Assembly (NCBI GenBank): GCA_958450365.1
Contig: CAUEEP010000725.1
Span: 124,001-188,000, forward strand
Reading direction: 5' to 3'
Origin: Mesorhabditis belari
Taxonomy: Eukaryota > Nematoda > Chromadorea > Rhabditida > Rhabditidae
DNA: 64,000 bases
Part shown: positions 34,601 through 44,762 of the stretch, piece by piece
Layout: each line of letters opens with the position of its first letter
How positions within the stretch are numbered: position 1 is the stretch's first letter
Notes under the pieces: model-generated
What the model saw: the letters and a program-made list of their open reading frames with translations, nothing else
Databases searched by the model: none
What the model was told of the DNA's origin: nothing
Translations under genes and position numbers: made by a program

Positions 34601-34689
34601 GAAAAACATCAATTTTTTAGACATTTGACATAGGCACGTGGAATCTCGAGGCAATTCTTCCCAGAGAAAAACACGATTGTGATCATTGA
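28649..34689 (+). CDS. Transthyretin-like family secreted protein, gene 2
   Basis: Six exons in consistent phase: 28649-28735, 29133-29205, 30694-30758, 31808-31879, 32502-32570 and 34621-34689 (stop TGA). The product is 144 residues. It has a signal peptide (MKLLLFCVLPLLMA), a short Thr/Ser linker, then VKGVLRCGSKPAKGVLIKL, DTDDMLGRVHTDENGTFEL, GHTTEFTAIDTSLSIYHDCN, PCQRRWRFEIPSKYISTGE and TFDIGTWNLEAILPREKHDC. All the family motifs are in order, including the paired cysteines. It is a paralogue of the gene just upstream and shares some intron positions with it. Introns have grown by insertion: a promoter-like repeat cluster and a 41-bp minisatellite in the middle introns, and a MITE and a mariner-like element in the last. 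AATAAA occurs at 34719 and 34734. Confidence 0.93.
29329..29935. repeat. Promoter-like dispersed repeat, cluster 1
   Basis: Alternating direct and inverted units containing CCATTGGCAATCTAACTTTG, GAGCTCAAATATCTTGGTG, ACCAATCGATAGAGAAAG and TTGGCGCATCTAATGATACC, joined by GC-rich bridges such as GGGGCGGGGCGTATATAAG. Each bridge thus has a CCAAT-type, a GC-box-type and a TATA-type motif. It lies in an intron of TTL gene 2. Confidence 0.85.
30787..31405. repeat. 41-bp minisatellite, GATACCTAGAAAGTACGG
   Basis: About 600 bp of units reading GATACCTAGAAAGTACGG, AATATCCCTAGAAAGTACAG, about 41 bp each, nearly identical in the middle and diverged at both edges. It lies directly after the third exon of TTL gene 2. 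Confidence 0.95.
31615..31692 (+). tRNA. tRNA-like sequence (degenerate)
   Basis: GCCGTTGTGGCCGAGTGGTT, AGTGCGCTAGG is a strong A-box/D-arm (Leu/Ser-like), and AGTTCGAGACTGGGC a B-box. The acceptor ends do not pair and the T-arm is weak. It lies in an intron of TTL gene 2. Pseudo-tRNA or SINE head. Confidence 0.5.
31942..32275. mobile_element. GTGCACC-family MITE with a second partial copy
   Basis: A full unit (about 31942-32156) runs from TTACCGTATTTTCTTAACGC to CACTACTATTAGAGAAAATA, CGGTAA. A 3'-only copy follows (about 32160-32275) with the same end. It lies in an intron of TTL gene 2. Confidence 0.75.
32844..33369. mobile_element. MITE with TTGGGTTGGTGA ends
   Basis: 526 bp, ends TTGGGTTGGTGAATTGAAAA and complement, with TA flanks (32842-32843, 33370-33371). 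Inside there is a further palindrome (TTTCTTCAAAAGAAACCCAT near 32900 and its complement near 33120). The first 12 bases match the 819/41361 MITEs apart from one base, so both families probably share a transposase source. Non-coding. Confidence 0.85.
33735..34240 (+). pseudogene. Mariner-like transposase C-terminal half
   Basis: The frame is open from before the first Met (LKSTRKRKVATKGLFPKS) and continues MMICGGISAFGTTPLVFIDK, TLQQDWAPAHRAKTTIRFL and ANSPDLNPLDFSVWGFMEEQ. Taking the Asp of QQDWAP as the second catalytic residue and the Asp of NPLD as the third leaves 37 residues between them, which would place it among DD37D (maT-like) elements. The first catalytic Asp and the helix-turn-helix are missing. 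Confidence 0.8.
34207..34360. repeat. 34-bp repeat made from the transposase 3' end
   Basis: Four and a half units of AGCCTGTATCAAAGCTTCAA, TCGAAGTGAATTGA. The first unit still encodes the transposase C-terminus; later units are non-coding copies, so the array grew by tandem duplication after insertion. Confidence 0.92.
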
Positions 34690-35419
34690 AATGGAGAATA
34701 TTCGATTTTACAGTGAACAATAAAGATTTAAACAATAAAACATCAAAAAAAGCTTACAATTAGACAAAGATTCTATAGAAGAATGAAAACTGACAATGAA
34801 TTACACTGTTTTTGACTGAATTTGACGATTTCTTTCTCTCAATAATGTCAAAGTTGAATGATCTGTATTAAAAAAACTTCTAATAGAACTTTTATTTAGT
34901 CTTTTTTTAAAAGCTGATTAAGTCTTAGATCTTGTTTTCATTTTTTTTCTTGAAAACTTCAAGTTAACTTATTATTTCCCAACTTAACTTATAAAAACTG
35001 ATTAAATTGATTCAAACAGCGCTGATTCTAGCGGCGCTGATTCAAACAGCGCTAATTCAAGCAGCGCTAATTCAAAAAGCGCTAATTCAGGCAGCACTAA
35101 TTCAAGCAGCGCTAATTCAAACAGCGCTGATCCAAACAGCTCTGATTCTAGCAGAGCTGATTCAAGCGCCTTGTACAAACAGCGCCAACCAAAATAATGT
35201 GTTTGCGGAATAAGAATAAAAAACATAGGAACTTAACAGCGGAAGGGTTTTTTTTGGGGCTGTTTGTAAACGGCGCTGTTTGGACACGGCGCTATTTTAA
35301 TCAGCTCCCAAACAATGTACTGAACTAGTAAGAGATCACTTTCAAAGAAAACAAGAAAGAACAAAGAAAACGAAGGTAATTGGAATTTTTTTTGAATCTC
35401 AAAGATCAGAATTATTGTC
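34690..35419. other. Tail-to-tail region between TTL gene 2 and the chemoreceptor
   Basis: Convergent 3' ends. It contains two AATAAA signals for TTL gene 2 (34719-34724, 34734-34739) and a minisatellite at 35010-35185 built from GCGCTAATTCAAGCA-type units; a similar GGCGCTGTTTG motif appears near 35275 and 36590. Confidence 0.6.
35010..35185. repeat. 15-bp minisatellite GCGCTAATTCAAACA
   Basis: About eleven tandem units of GCGCTAATTCAAACA with variants (GCGCTGATTCTAGCG). It lies between the convergent genes. Confidence 0.93.
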
Positions 35420-38400
35420 TCAATTAATGTTTGGTGTATTTTGTGGAGGAGCTGATGAGCTACGTGATTTTTCCTTTTCCATATTTTTCTTCAGAGTGTT
35501 GTCTTGAAGATGTTTGTTCTGAAAATGACTTAGATTTCAAAAGGGTTTCATAAAAAAACGATTAAAGCTTGAAATTACTTACTGCTAAACTTTATAAGCT
35601 TTTAAAAATTACAGTACAGTTCCAGTTAGGGTTTTCTATTTAACATTTTCTACTAGAATCCTTTTTGGACTAAATATTATAGAGATTTTTGTATATTTTA
35701 TGCTTAAAACCAGTTAAAAACCGTTTCTAGAGTCCTAATCTTTCATTTTTCTGCGTTTCTGCTCGAAAAATGAATTCGATTCATTAGAAAGATTGTGTTT
35801 AGACTTTTCAAAGCAAAAAAGGACATCAAAAAGACATCTAAACTTCTTTATAATCAAAAGAAATGTAAAATTTACTATAAATTTATCTCTAAATCTCTAA
35901 ATACATAAGAAATTCTTCAAATTTCTATCATTTACCAAATCTCTAAAGATTTTCAAACGAAAATCCCGTTTATAAATTGTTTTTTTGTTCTATAAAAATT
36001 GAGAAACTATTCGATTTTAAGAGTTTTTTTAAGAGTTTAAGAATTAAAGGATTTAAGGATTTAAAGGATTTAAAGAAGATTGATAAATAGCTTTTAAGAA
36101 TCTCTCAAACCTGATCTCCACTCGACTCCACGTAATCTTTTCGAAGAATCCCGTAAATCGCTCGTTTAACGATTCGATTGTGAAAGAGGAAAAGAATTGA
36201 ATTAATGCTGAAAATTGATTACGATTTAAATTGATTGATTAATTTTAAAAAATTACTTTTGCAATTTGCATTTACAATTTGCAATAAACAGTACAATTCA
36301 GAGTGTCCAATAAAAAAGAAAGTTTTCAAATCCGAATTTCGCCGACTTTTTGGTGGCTAGAGGTAAGATTATTAGTCTGAAACAGGCACTAATCTCTCAT
36401 ACATTCAACCTTTCAACTCACTGTCTTCATAGAGAACTCTAGATTTCTCAAGAAACTGTTTTATTAATCTTAGTTTACATATTAGCTCTAGTATAGCACG
36501 ACGATGTCAGTAGAAAGTCTTTATCGTAAAATTTTACCCTTTTGATAGTCTCATGATATCATTAACAGCAGAAGGGCTATTTTGGCGCTGTTTGTACACA
36601 GCGCTGCTTGTAACGGCGCGGTTTGTACACGGCGCTGTTCGTACACAGCTCTGCTTGTACACGGCGCTGTTTGTACACAGCGCTGTTTTAATCAGCTCAA
36701 AACAATGTACTGAACCAGTAAGAGATCACTTTCAAAGAAAACAAGAAACAAGCACTAATTAGCAATCTAATTAGCAATCTAACTAGCAATCTAACTTTGA
36801 GCTCAAATATCTCGGTGTACAATCATCCAATTTAAATATTCTTGGTATCTAGAAATGCTAAGAAATGCTAAGAAATTCCGGTTTGAAAATGTTTTTTCTA
36901 TTGGACATCCTGTAAAACTCTATTTAGGCAAACTATCACGGAAAAAAGCAAAGTCGCAAAGTTCTATCAAAGGAATAATATCCGATTAAAATCCCAAATA
37001 TTGGAATCTCATTTTTCTTTTAGTACTTTTCAATCTGGAAGTCACACAATACAATTCGCTAGGAAATTCTCGGTTTTAAGCGAAAGTGAAATTTTCAAAA
37101 TTCTTTTCCTTTCGAATTCTTCAATTCTAAAGCTTAAAACAAAATTTTCTTTTGTTGCTTTTTTCAATCTGGAATTCACACAATACAATTCCGTAGGAAA
37201 TTCTCGTTTTTAAACGAAATTGGAATTTTCAAAATTCCTTTTCTTTCGAATTTTTTTAATTCTAAAGCTTAAATGAATTTCTTTTCTTTTTTTCTTTTGT
37301 TATTTTTTCAATCTGGAAGTCACACTATAGAAATTTCTATTAAAGCTTATTTTTAAACGAAATTGAAATTTCCAAAATTCTTTTTCTTCCAAATTTTTCA
37401 ATTTTAAAGCTTAACTGAAAATTTTCTTTTGTCATTTTTTTCAATCTGGAATTCACACAATACAATTCGCTAGGAAATTCTCGTTTTTAAACAAAATTGA
37501 GATTTCCAAAAAACCTTTTGCTTTCCAATATTTTCCTATTTCGAAATCTTTGAAAATAGAATAAAATTAGACTTTATTTAATTTAATTAAACCTTTTTAC
37601 TTGATCAAAAAGGAATTTTTGTATAATTTAAACATTTGAATTTGGCTCACCTATGATTTGCAATATTGGCAACATTAAGAAAAATCGTGGAGAACCAGCG
37701 AAGCCATGGGATGGCTTTAAGTGGACGGCGGAGTTGCGGGATGATATATTGAGAGACACGGGCTAACTGAAAAGAAATGAAATCTTGTAATAGATCTAAT
37801 CGATGATTGTCAAGGCTTGATCTAAACAGAATCCCCAGCTTGACTTGATTTATTGTAAGGGATTCGAGAGAGAGACTTATGGTGAGTCGCCGTTGTGATG
37901 AGCCTTTTGGAAGGAGGGCCTTTGTGCGCCCATGGATAGTGGTAGAGCTTTTGCCCAGTGGTAAAGCTTTTGCTGTCCTGGGGTTTGAAAGCAATCGATC
38001 CCGGGGTTCGATCCCCTAGTTGGCATTTAGGGTATTCCTTTTGAGAACTTCTAGCAGAGCTTTACTCTATAAAAAGCAACTGAGCTAGAAAGAAAGTCTA
38101 GATCTGGATTAACTGATCCGAAGACTTGATTGAAAAATTATTAGATAGTAACAGTGAAGCTATTAGTAGAATGGCGGATCTAGACTAACTGGAGGATTGA
38201 TGGGGAAAGCTTGACGAATCATTGGATAATTGAGAACTAACTAATTGACAACTGGACAACTGACAACTGGACAACTGACGATTGGACAAGTGGACAACTG
38301 ACAACCGACAACTGACAACTGGCCAACTGACAACTGGATAACTGGAAACTGAACAACTGGACAACTGGACAACTAACAATTGGACAGCTGACAACTGGAC

Positions 38401-41400
38401 AACTGGACAACTGGATAACTGACAAATGGATAACTGACAAATGGACAACTGACAACTGGATAACTGGCAACTGACAACTGACAACTGACAGCTGACAACT
38501 GGACAAAGTTCTAAGAAAAAGATGGCAATTGGGGAATAAAGAAAAAGCTTAGAAGAAAAAGTAGTTAAAAGAACACGTTTTTATAAAGAATATCATAGAT
38601 TATGATGTTTCAAATTCGACTTATCTCTAGTCAGGGTTAATCTTACTTTTAATCACCCGGTATTGCTTTTTAAGAATTATGTTAGCCAACTTTTTACAGA
38701 TGGTCATTTGTTGAAGATAGAATAGAATAGAATTAGCTAAAAAATCGGAACTCACTTCTAAACACAATCCAATAATGGCCGCTTCTTTCAATATTCTCAC
38801 ATCCGTTTTGTTGTAGCTTCTTTTCCCGCGTTGTCGTCGAATATGGAAATAAATAAGTGAATAGATGATTAAAATCACAAATGGGATAAACATTCCAATA
38901 ATGGTGAAGATCTAAAATGAATGTTTAATTGATTTGTTTTCAACAATTTTCAATTTTTTCAATTTTCCATTCATTTACCGTATTCAGGACAGCATCGGCT
39001 CCAGTTGACCAAACATAAAAAGTCATCGTTTTTTGTCCGAAATGTCTTGTCAATCCAAAAGCGTTCTTTAAACCAGTGATTCCTCCAATTAAACCCCAAT
39101 TTGCCAAGCAAAGAAGTTTCAAGCGAAGTCTGGAAATAAAAAAAACTGATTTTTATGAATTTTTAGAATGTTTTGAATCAAATTCTAACTATTATCAATG
39201 AAAATTCTTAAATCTCAAACTATTTACTGTCAATTTTCATTGATTTTCATAGCTTTATCAAGAAAAAACCTTTAGATCAGAGCTCATTAAAGCTCAGTAA
39301 ACAATTTTTCACAATCAAAATCACATTTTAATTTCAAAACAAAAGACTAAAAGCTTAAAAAGTCATTCTTTTTATTGGAAACTTTTCATTTCATTTATTT
39401 TCATTTAAAATCTCACCCTTTAAACCAATGTGATTGAACGGGATAGAGAAAAATAATTAAACGATTAACGGCAATCAAAAATGTGAAATAAGTAGCCGCC
39501 TCTTCTGGAAATAAAATTAGATTTTTGAGAATAAAAGAGAAAAATAGTCACCAGAAAGAAATTCTAGTTATCAGAAAATCTAGTCAAAATCACCAGAAAG
39601 TCCAGTCAAAATGCCGCCAATTTGATTGATAATACTTTCGAAATTTGAATCCAAATTGAATAACATCATTGGGACAACGGTTGTCCATTGACAAAAGATA
39701 TTCAACTCATTCGCTGCGATCAAATTTGCGATGATTATGAAGAGGGGATACTGAAATCGATAGAATTCAAGTTTCAGAAAACAAAAGCGCTCAAAAATGT
39801 CTGAAAGTTTAGAAAATGCTGAGACAAGTAAAACAAATTTTGTATATTGCTTGAAATTTTACCTTTAACTATAAGAATAGCCAATCTTGCCTAGACCAAT
39901 TCTACCATTTGGCCTGTAACCCAGGAAATGGCTTAGATCTCGTCTGACTATGGCGGCTATCGAAATTTTTATGCCTAGATCTGCAGTAAAGCTGAATGGC
40001 GGAGATTTGCCCCTTTGCCATTGGCAATCCAACTTTGAGCTCAAATATCTTGGTGTTCAATTGTCCAATTTATAAATTCTTGATGTCATTAGATGCGCCA
40101 AGTCTTTCTCTATCGATTGGGACAAAAACGATTTAAATTGAGCAGTCCAACACCAAGATATTTGGGCTCAAAGTTGGATTGCCAATGGCAAAGGGGCGGG
40201 GCTTAGGGGCTTATTTACGAGGTCCATTTTCTTGGTGTTGAGCTGTCCAATTTAAATATTCTTGATATCATTAGATGCGCCAAGTCTTTCTCTATCGATT
40301 GGTACAAAAACGATTTAAATTGAACAGCACAACACCAAGAAATTTGAGTTCAAATTTAGATTGCCAATGGCAAAGTGGGCGGGGCCACTGGGAAAGCTTG
40401 TATACGCCCCGCCCCTTTCCTCATTAGCAATCTCACTTTGAGCTCAAATATCTCGGTGCGCAATTGTCCTATGTGCAGAAGGGGCGGCGCGTATATAAGC
40501 CCCTTAGCCCCGCCCACTTTGCCATTGGCAATCTAACTTTAATCTCAAATTTCTTGGTGTTGGGCTGTTTAATTTACAAATTCTTGATGTCATTAGATGC
40601 GCCAAGTGTTTCTCTAACAATTGGTATAAAAAAATATTTAAATTGGACAGCTCAACACCAAGAAATTTGAGCTCAAAGTTAGATTGCCAATGGCAAAGTG
40701 GGCGGGGCTTATGGGCTTACATACGCCTCCTTTTCCATTGGCCACAATCAGCTTTACTACAAGTCTAATCCATAAATTCCTTTCTGGCCCTGGCTTGGGC
40801 CAGAAATTGTTTGGATTAGATGTTTCCGATTAGTACATTCGCGACGAAAGCATTTTGAGCGTACAATCACGTAGTCGTTACTGTTTTACCGATAATTTGG
40901 TGAAAATTCAAAGACAAATTTGATTGTTCTCTTATAATCGACCTTTTAAAGGATTGTTTACAAAAACATCTCCTTCTTCACTAATCATTTTGCCCAATTT
41001 GTGCCATCCTGTACGATTCTCACAAAGAGAAACCTTGAAATTGTTTAATTATTGAGAAATGAAAAATGAAAGCTCTCGCTTTTGACTAATGTTTACAATA
41101 AACTCAAAACGAAAGTACGGAAAAGATTTTTAGAACTTTAATCTCCACAAATTAGTAAACAGGATTTCTAGGTTTAAAAAATGCGTTTAATACAAAGAAA
41201 TGCGACTTTTCGGATACTTGAATTATAAAAGAAGAAGAAGAAGAAGAAGGAGAAGGAGAAGAAGAAGAAGAAGAAGGAGAAGAAGAAGGAGAAGAAGAAG
41301 AAGAAGAAGAAGAAGACTTACTATGAAACTAGACTTTAAAGAAGACTTACTATGAAACTATTGGGTTGGGGAGAATGAGTCGGCGCCAAACTTTAAAGGG

Positions 41401-43034
41401 ACTCTTTGCACACATAAAGCCTTCTTTAAACATACGTTTGGTTTCATCGAAAGGATCCACTATTTCTCTACAAAATGACTTTTGAGAGATTCCACAAAGC
41501 TTTTCTTTCGTGGAGTTTATGAACTTCCAAACGCAGCTGGTTAAAATGGCAAAGAGTCCGACTCATCATTTGAACAGTTTCTTTCACATAAACCTTCTTT
41601 GGTGTTTATATAAAAAAGATAGAGCACATTCAATTACTTAAGTTGCCAAATTTGCAGGAAGATCCCACCAATGGTTTTTTCTAGATCACAGTTTGTAGTT
41701 TTTGTGCAAAAAATGGCTTTTTCTTGAGCGGAGGCGCTGTTTGAATTTTCTTTTAAATGTCATTTTGTAGAGAATTAGTTAACCATTCTACTCATATCAA
41801 ACGCATATTATTTGACGAAGTCGAATAGAAGTTTTAGACATTTTTTTGATTTTCGGCGCCGACTCATTCTCCCCAACCCAATAGTTACTCTAAAAAACGA
41901 AAATTTCACTTAAAACAGCTTACCTCTTTAAATAATTCTCGTCCGTGTATTAAAACAACAATAAAGGTTGTGATAAAGAAAAGTGCGATGCCGAGAAGAC
42001 TCAAATAAATCCCTGTCGATCCATAAACAATAAACCAATCAAGAACATTTGTGAGATTTTGATCGCTGATTAAATCACTGTTATTCACGCTTGCAACTGA
42101 AATTCTTTTTCTGAAAATTCTGTTAACTGAAGAAACTAAGAATTAAATGTATTAAAAAGCTTATTGCTACATTAGTTAACTACCGTAAATACTGTAATAG
42201 TACCCCACCCCCCTCGTACAGTCGCGTAGTCGCAAACGTTTTTCAGTATTTCATTTTTTTCAAAGCGCCCATACTTTCAAAAAGTGCGTCTTTGGTATCA
42301 AAAAATAGCTGAAATTCAGGGCTATTTTTTGATATCTAAACGTGCATTGTAGCATAAACCAGTGTCGAGAAAAACTCGTTCAAAGCTAGACTACCGTATT
42401 TATTCTAATAAACGCCGCCCCCCCCCCCTCGACCAACTTTAGATGCCTCGTTCTCAGCCTGATTTTATGATATTTTTATGTTTAATATACCGAAAAATAG
42501 AAGAAATTAAGGGCTATCTTTTGGTATATTAAACATAAAAATATCTCAAAATGGGACTGAGAACGAGGCATCTAAAGCTGTTCGAGGGGAGTGGCGTTTA
42601 TTAAAATAAATACGGTATACAACACTGCGCATCGTCATTATTGTAGTAGGGCACTATTACATTATTCAAATATATCCAAATAACCTACCGTAAATACTGT
42701 AATAGTACCCCACCGCCCTCGTAAAGTCGCGTAGTCGCAAAAGCTTCTAGTATTTCATTTTTTTCAAAGCGCTCGTACTTTCAAAAAATGTGGCTTTGGT
42801 ATCAAAAAATAGCCCTGAATTTCAGCTATTTTTTGATACCTAAACGTGCATTGTAGCATAAACCAGTGTCGAGAAAAACGCGCTCAAAGCTAGACTACGC
42901 AACACTCCGCACCGTCATTATGGCGGTGGGGTACTATTACAGTATTTACGGAATTGAAAATGCAGAAAAAATGAGCTAAATCTACCTGTTGTTGTCGATA
43001 AAGGCCATAAATCGTTGACTGTCAAATTACTCAT
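35420..43034 (-). CDS. Seven-TM serpentine chemoreceptor (nematode sr superfamily)
   Basis: Nine minus-strand exons with consistent phases: 42986-43034 (ATG), 41924-42096, 39594-39750, 39417-39504, 38979-39129, 38756-38911, 37651-37766, 36111-36207 and 35420-35518 (stop TGA). The product is 361 residues. A short Asn-rich N-terminus (possible glycosylation) precedes TM1 (about 40-67, LSLLGIALFFITTFIVVLIH). TM2 starts YPLFIIIANLIAANEL. TM3 has FTFLIAVNRLIIFLYP (VNR, the DRY equivalent), and TM4 CLANWGLIGGITGL. TM5 is MFIPFVILIIYSLIYFHI, followed by a basic loop (RRQRGKRSYNK). TM6 and TM7 follow, the latter ending ANHSINSILFLFHNR. A Ser/Lys tail ends it. This layout fits the nematode chemosensory GPCRs (srx/srt-like); I cannot fix the subfamily. 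Likely a G-protein receptor in sensory neurons. No SL acceptor is evident at the ATG. Introns are heavily invaded. Confidence 0.88.
36585..36690. repeat. GGCGCTGTTTGTACACA short array
   Basis: Five or so units of GCGCTGTTTGTACACGG with variants, in the intron between exons 36111-36207 and 37651-37766. A single related unit lies near 35270-35300. Confidence 0.85.
36757..36853. repeat. Promoter-like dispersed repeat, fragment
   Basis: Contains AGCAATCTAACTTTGAGCTC and TCCAATTTAAATATTCTTGG from the family at 29329, but lacks the GC-rich/TATA bridge. Confidence 0.7.
37008..37530. repeat. 135-bp tandem repeat, about four units
   Basis: Four diverged units each containing TTTTTCAATCTGGAAGTCAC, ACAATACAATTCGCTAGGAA and CAATTCTAAAGCTTAAA. 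It is in a chemoreceptor intron; open frames in it are short and not conserved between units. Confidence 0.85.
37900..38028 (+). tRNA. tRNA-like sequence with duplicated D-arm
   Basis: ATGGATAGTGGTAGAGCTTT and then CCCAGTGGTAAAGCTTTTGC look like two copies of a D-arm/A-box, followed by a strong T-arm CGGGGTTCGATCCCCTAG. Not a standard cloverleaf because of the duplicated 5' half. In a chemoreceptor intron. Confidence 0.45.
38226..38508. repeat. GACAACTGGACAACTG microsatellite array
   Basis: About 280 bp of GACAACTG/GGATAACTG octamer units. It is in a chemoreceptor intron. Frames on the minus strand (SCQLSICQLS) are open only because of the repeat. Confidence 0.95.
40009..40745. repeat. Promoter-like dispersed repeat, cluster 2
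   Basis: At least four alternating units of the family at 29329, with bridges such as GGGCGGGGCTTATGGGCTTA and GCGCGTATATAAGCCCCTTA, and CCATTGGCAATCTAACTTT. It lies in the intron between the second and third chemoreceptor exons. Confidence 0.85.
41226..41336. repeat. GAA/GGAGAA microsatellite
   Basis: About 100 bp of GAA with interspersed GGAGAA, purine-only on the plus strand. It lies directly next to the MITE at 41361; purine tracts of this kind can form triplex DNA. Confidence 0.95.
41361..41881. mobile_element. MITE, TTGGGTTGGGGAGAATGAG family, copy 2
   Basis: 521 bp with the same ends and TA flanks (41359-41360, 41882-41883) as the copy at 819-1338, and near-identical inside with a few substitutions. 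It lies in the intron just downstream of the TM1 exon of the chemoreceptor. Confidence 0.88.
42181..42952. mobile_element. Two TACCGTAAATACTGTAATAG MITEs, one with a nested MITE
   Basis: Two copies of a palindrome-ended element in tandem (about 42181-42660 and 42687-42952); the right copy ends CTATTACAGTATTTACGG. The left copy is interrupted at 42392-42617 by a second small element with ends TACCGTATTTATTCTAATAA / complement and long palindromic arms (GATGCCTCGTTCTCAG and complement). All lie in the first chemoreceptor intron. Confidence 0.8.
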
Positions 43035-43610
43035 TGAAATTCAATTCAAAACGAGGACAAAGCTAGACGCGAGATTTGAAGTTGTCTTATGATAGAAGTC
43101 AGAATTTTTTTTTTCTTTAAAAAGTCTTTTGAAAATCACAAGGGAATCGGACATCGTGGCTACACAATTAACGAAAAAATCACTAACCAAATTTGAGAAA
43201 TTCGCTTTCCCTCTCGAAGATTGGTTTATTTAATTACTTCGAGAAATGTTTTTGATAGAGTTTAGTCGTTTTTTTTATTCTTTTATTTATTAATTCTTTG
43301 GTAGACTAGTTTTTCTTTTGAAAAGATAAATGTAAACAAATGTAAACGTGAAAAAAAGGAAACATTTGAAATTTGATGAGTTTAGAGTGGATGAACGGAT
43401 TTTGAAAGGAAAATGATCTCAATTTACGTTAGTTTTGTTTAATTTGAGTTGTTAAATATATATGCTTTATTCAGTTGAATAGCGACAAAAAGAAAATCAT
43501 AATAATTACCCGGGAAACCGCTCAAAACACACCCAAAAGATAAATAGATACCTCAAGAAAAGAATCACAGAGCAGTTAAATCAATTGCCGAAATTGCGGC
43601 TTTAAATCTA
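43035..43610. other. Upstream region of the chemoreceptor
   Basis: Contains the presumed promoter on the minus strand. AT-rich; no clear TATA box, repeat or gene that I can support. Confidence 0.4.
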
Positions 43611-43985
43611 TTAGGTTGTCCAGTTATAAATGCGCTTTTTTGAGGGCTTATTCCAAATATTTCTGCAAGTTCACGTGTAGTTTGTCGAGGATCATTTTCG
43701 ATCGCCTATTTAAGCACTGCATTATCGATCGTAGAAGGCCGGTGGTCCTCATCTCTCAAAAATTCATTTCCTTCTCGAAATCGTTGAAACCATTGCCGAC
43801 ACTGGCTTTCCGAAATAGCATCTTCTAAAATACTTTCCAAAGGCTTCGATGAGATTCAGCGATATTTTTGCCCAATTTGAAGTCATACCAAAGATTGGTA
43901 CGGAGACGAAACTTCGTGTCGTTTACAGAAATTATATCAAAAATTGGTTTGACGTCAAAAACACGAAAAGTTGTAATAAAATAAG
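43611..43985 (-). mobile_element. Mariner fragment, TTAGGTTGTCC end
   Basis: One terminal repeat is present at the low-coordinate end, TTAGGTTGTCCAGTTATAAA, preceded by TA; no matching second end is found up to 44190. The minus strand encodes the transposase start: SESQCRQWFQRFREGNEFL, then RPSTIDNAVLK, a TAG stop, then AIENDPRQTTRELAEIFGIS, joined straight to the terminal repeat. A frame break also precedes it near 43835. A different mariner lineage from the one at 97-656. Confidence 0.8.
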
Positions 43986-44193
43986 AAATCCTGAACAGCA
44001 TATAGAAAATTGGGTTTGATAAAATTGTAAAGCTCTAAGGAATGCTGTTCAAGTTGTTCAAGAGCCGGTTCAAGAGCAATCAAATAACTACAGTATTCAT
44101 TGTTGATGATAAAAAAAGCAAACGCAATTAGCAATTAGCATTCTCTAGTGTTTATTTCTCTTGTAGTGTGTGTGCGCCAATTTTCCCTTGAGA

Positions 44194-44583
44194 TCACTTA
44201 TTTTTACTGTCCATTTTTACTTCTTCGATATTGCCGTATTCTTTCTGATGAGACAATGAATTTGGGCTTTTCAACGAGAACAAACACAGAGTAACCACAA
44301 GGCTGAGAATCTCAAAAAAGGAGTATCGTTTTTGGGATGGGCGGCTCAGGTGATGCGAAATCACTGTTTTAGTATTGGTTTTGATTTTTAAAGTAATAAC
44401 AAGTGATTTAAATCTGAATTTCAGATGCTGGTCAACTTGGTCACCGGTTTGGGCGTTGCTGTGACTCATTTTGGATGTCTCTGTGACTGGTTCGATGACG
44501 ATTTTCAACGGAAATCCATAGTTTTTCATAATCTTCATTGTTCTTTGGCAGTTGTTTTGTTTGGTTTTTTGCAAAGGAAACAA
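44194..44583 (-). CDS. Possible small single-exon gene, 129 residues
   Basis: Open frame on the minus strand starting MFPLQKTKQNN. The N-terminal half is hydrophilic and of balanced composition (EPVTETSKMSHSNAQTGDQV); a hydrophobic segment near residues 87-104 (FFEILSLVVTLCLFSL) could be a TM helix. AATAAA on the minus strand (44151-44156) lies about 40 bases after the stop, which supports a transcript end. A 47-base intron (donor in CACTTGTTATT, acceptor AAAACAG) could remove the middle and change the C-terminus. I do not recognise it, and chance is not excluded. Confidence 0.3.
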   Translation of the reverse strand: MFPLQKTKQNNCQRTMKIMKNYGFPLKIVIEPVTETSKMSHSNAQTGDQVDQHLKFRFKSLVITLKIKTNTKTVISHHLSRPSQKRYSFFEILSLVVTLCLFSLKSPNSLSHQKEYGNIEEVKMDSKNK

Positions 44584-44762
44584 GATATTCGAATAGAAAA
44601 GAGAAAAACTATGAGAAAACTATGGGTAATTTTCTGTGTGTTTTTTAAAAATTCGTTATATTTTTGTAGATTTGAGAAGTGAAAAAACCCAAATTATTCA
44701 TCAAAAGTACAAAATTTTAAATTTTATTTTGAAAAAACTTTGAAAAAAACAAAACTTTTTAA

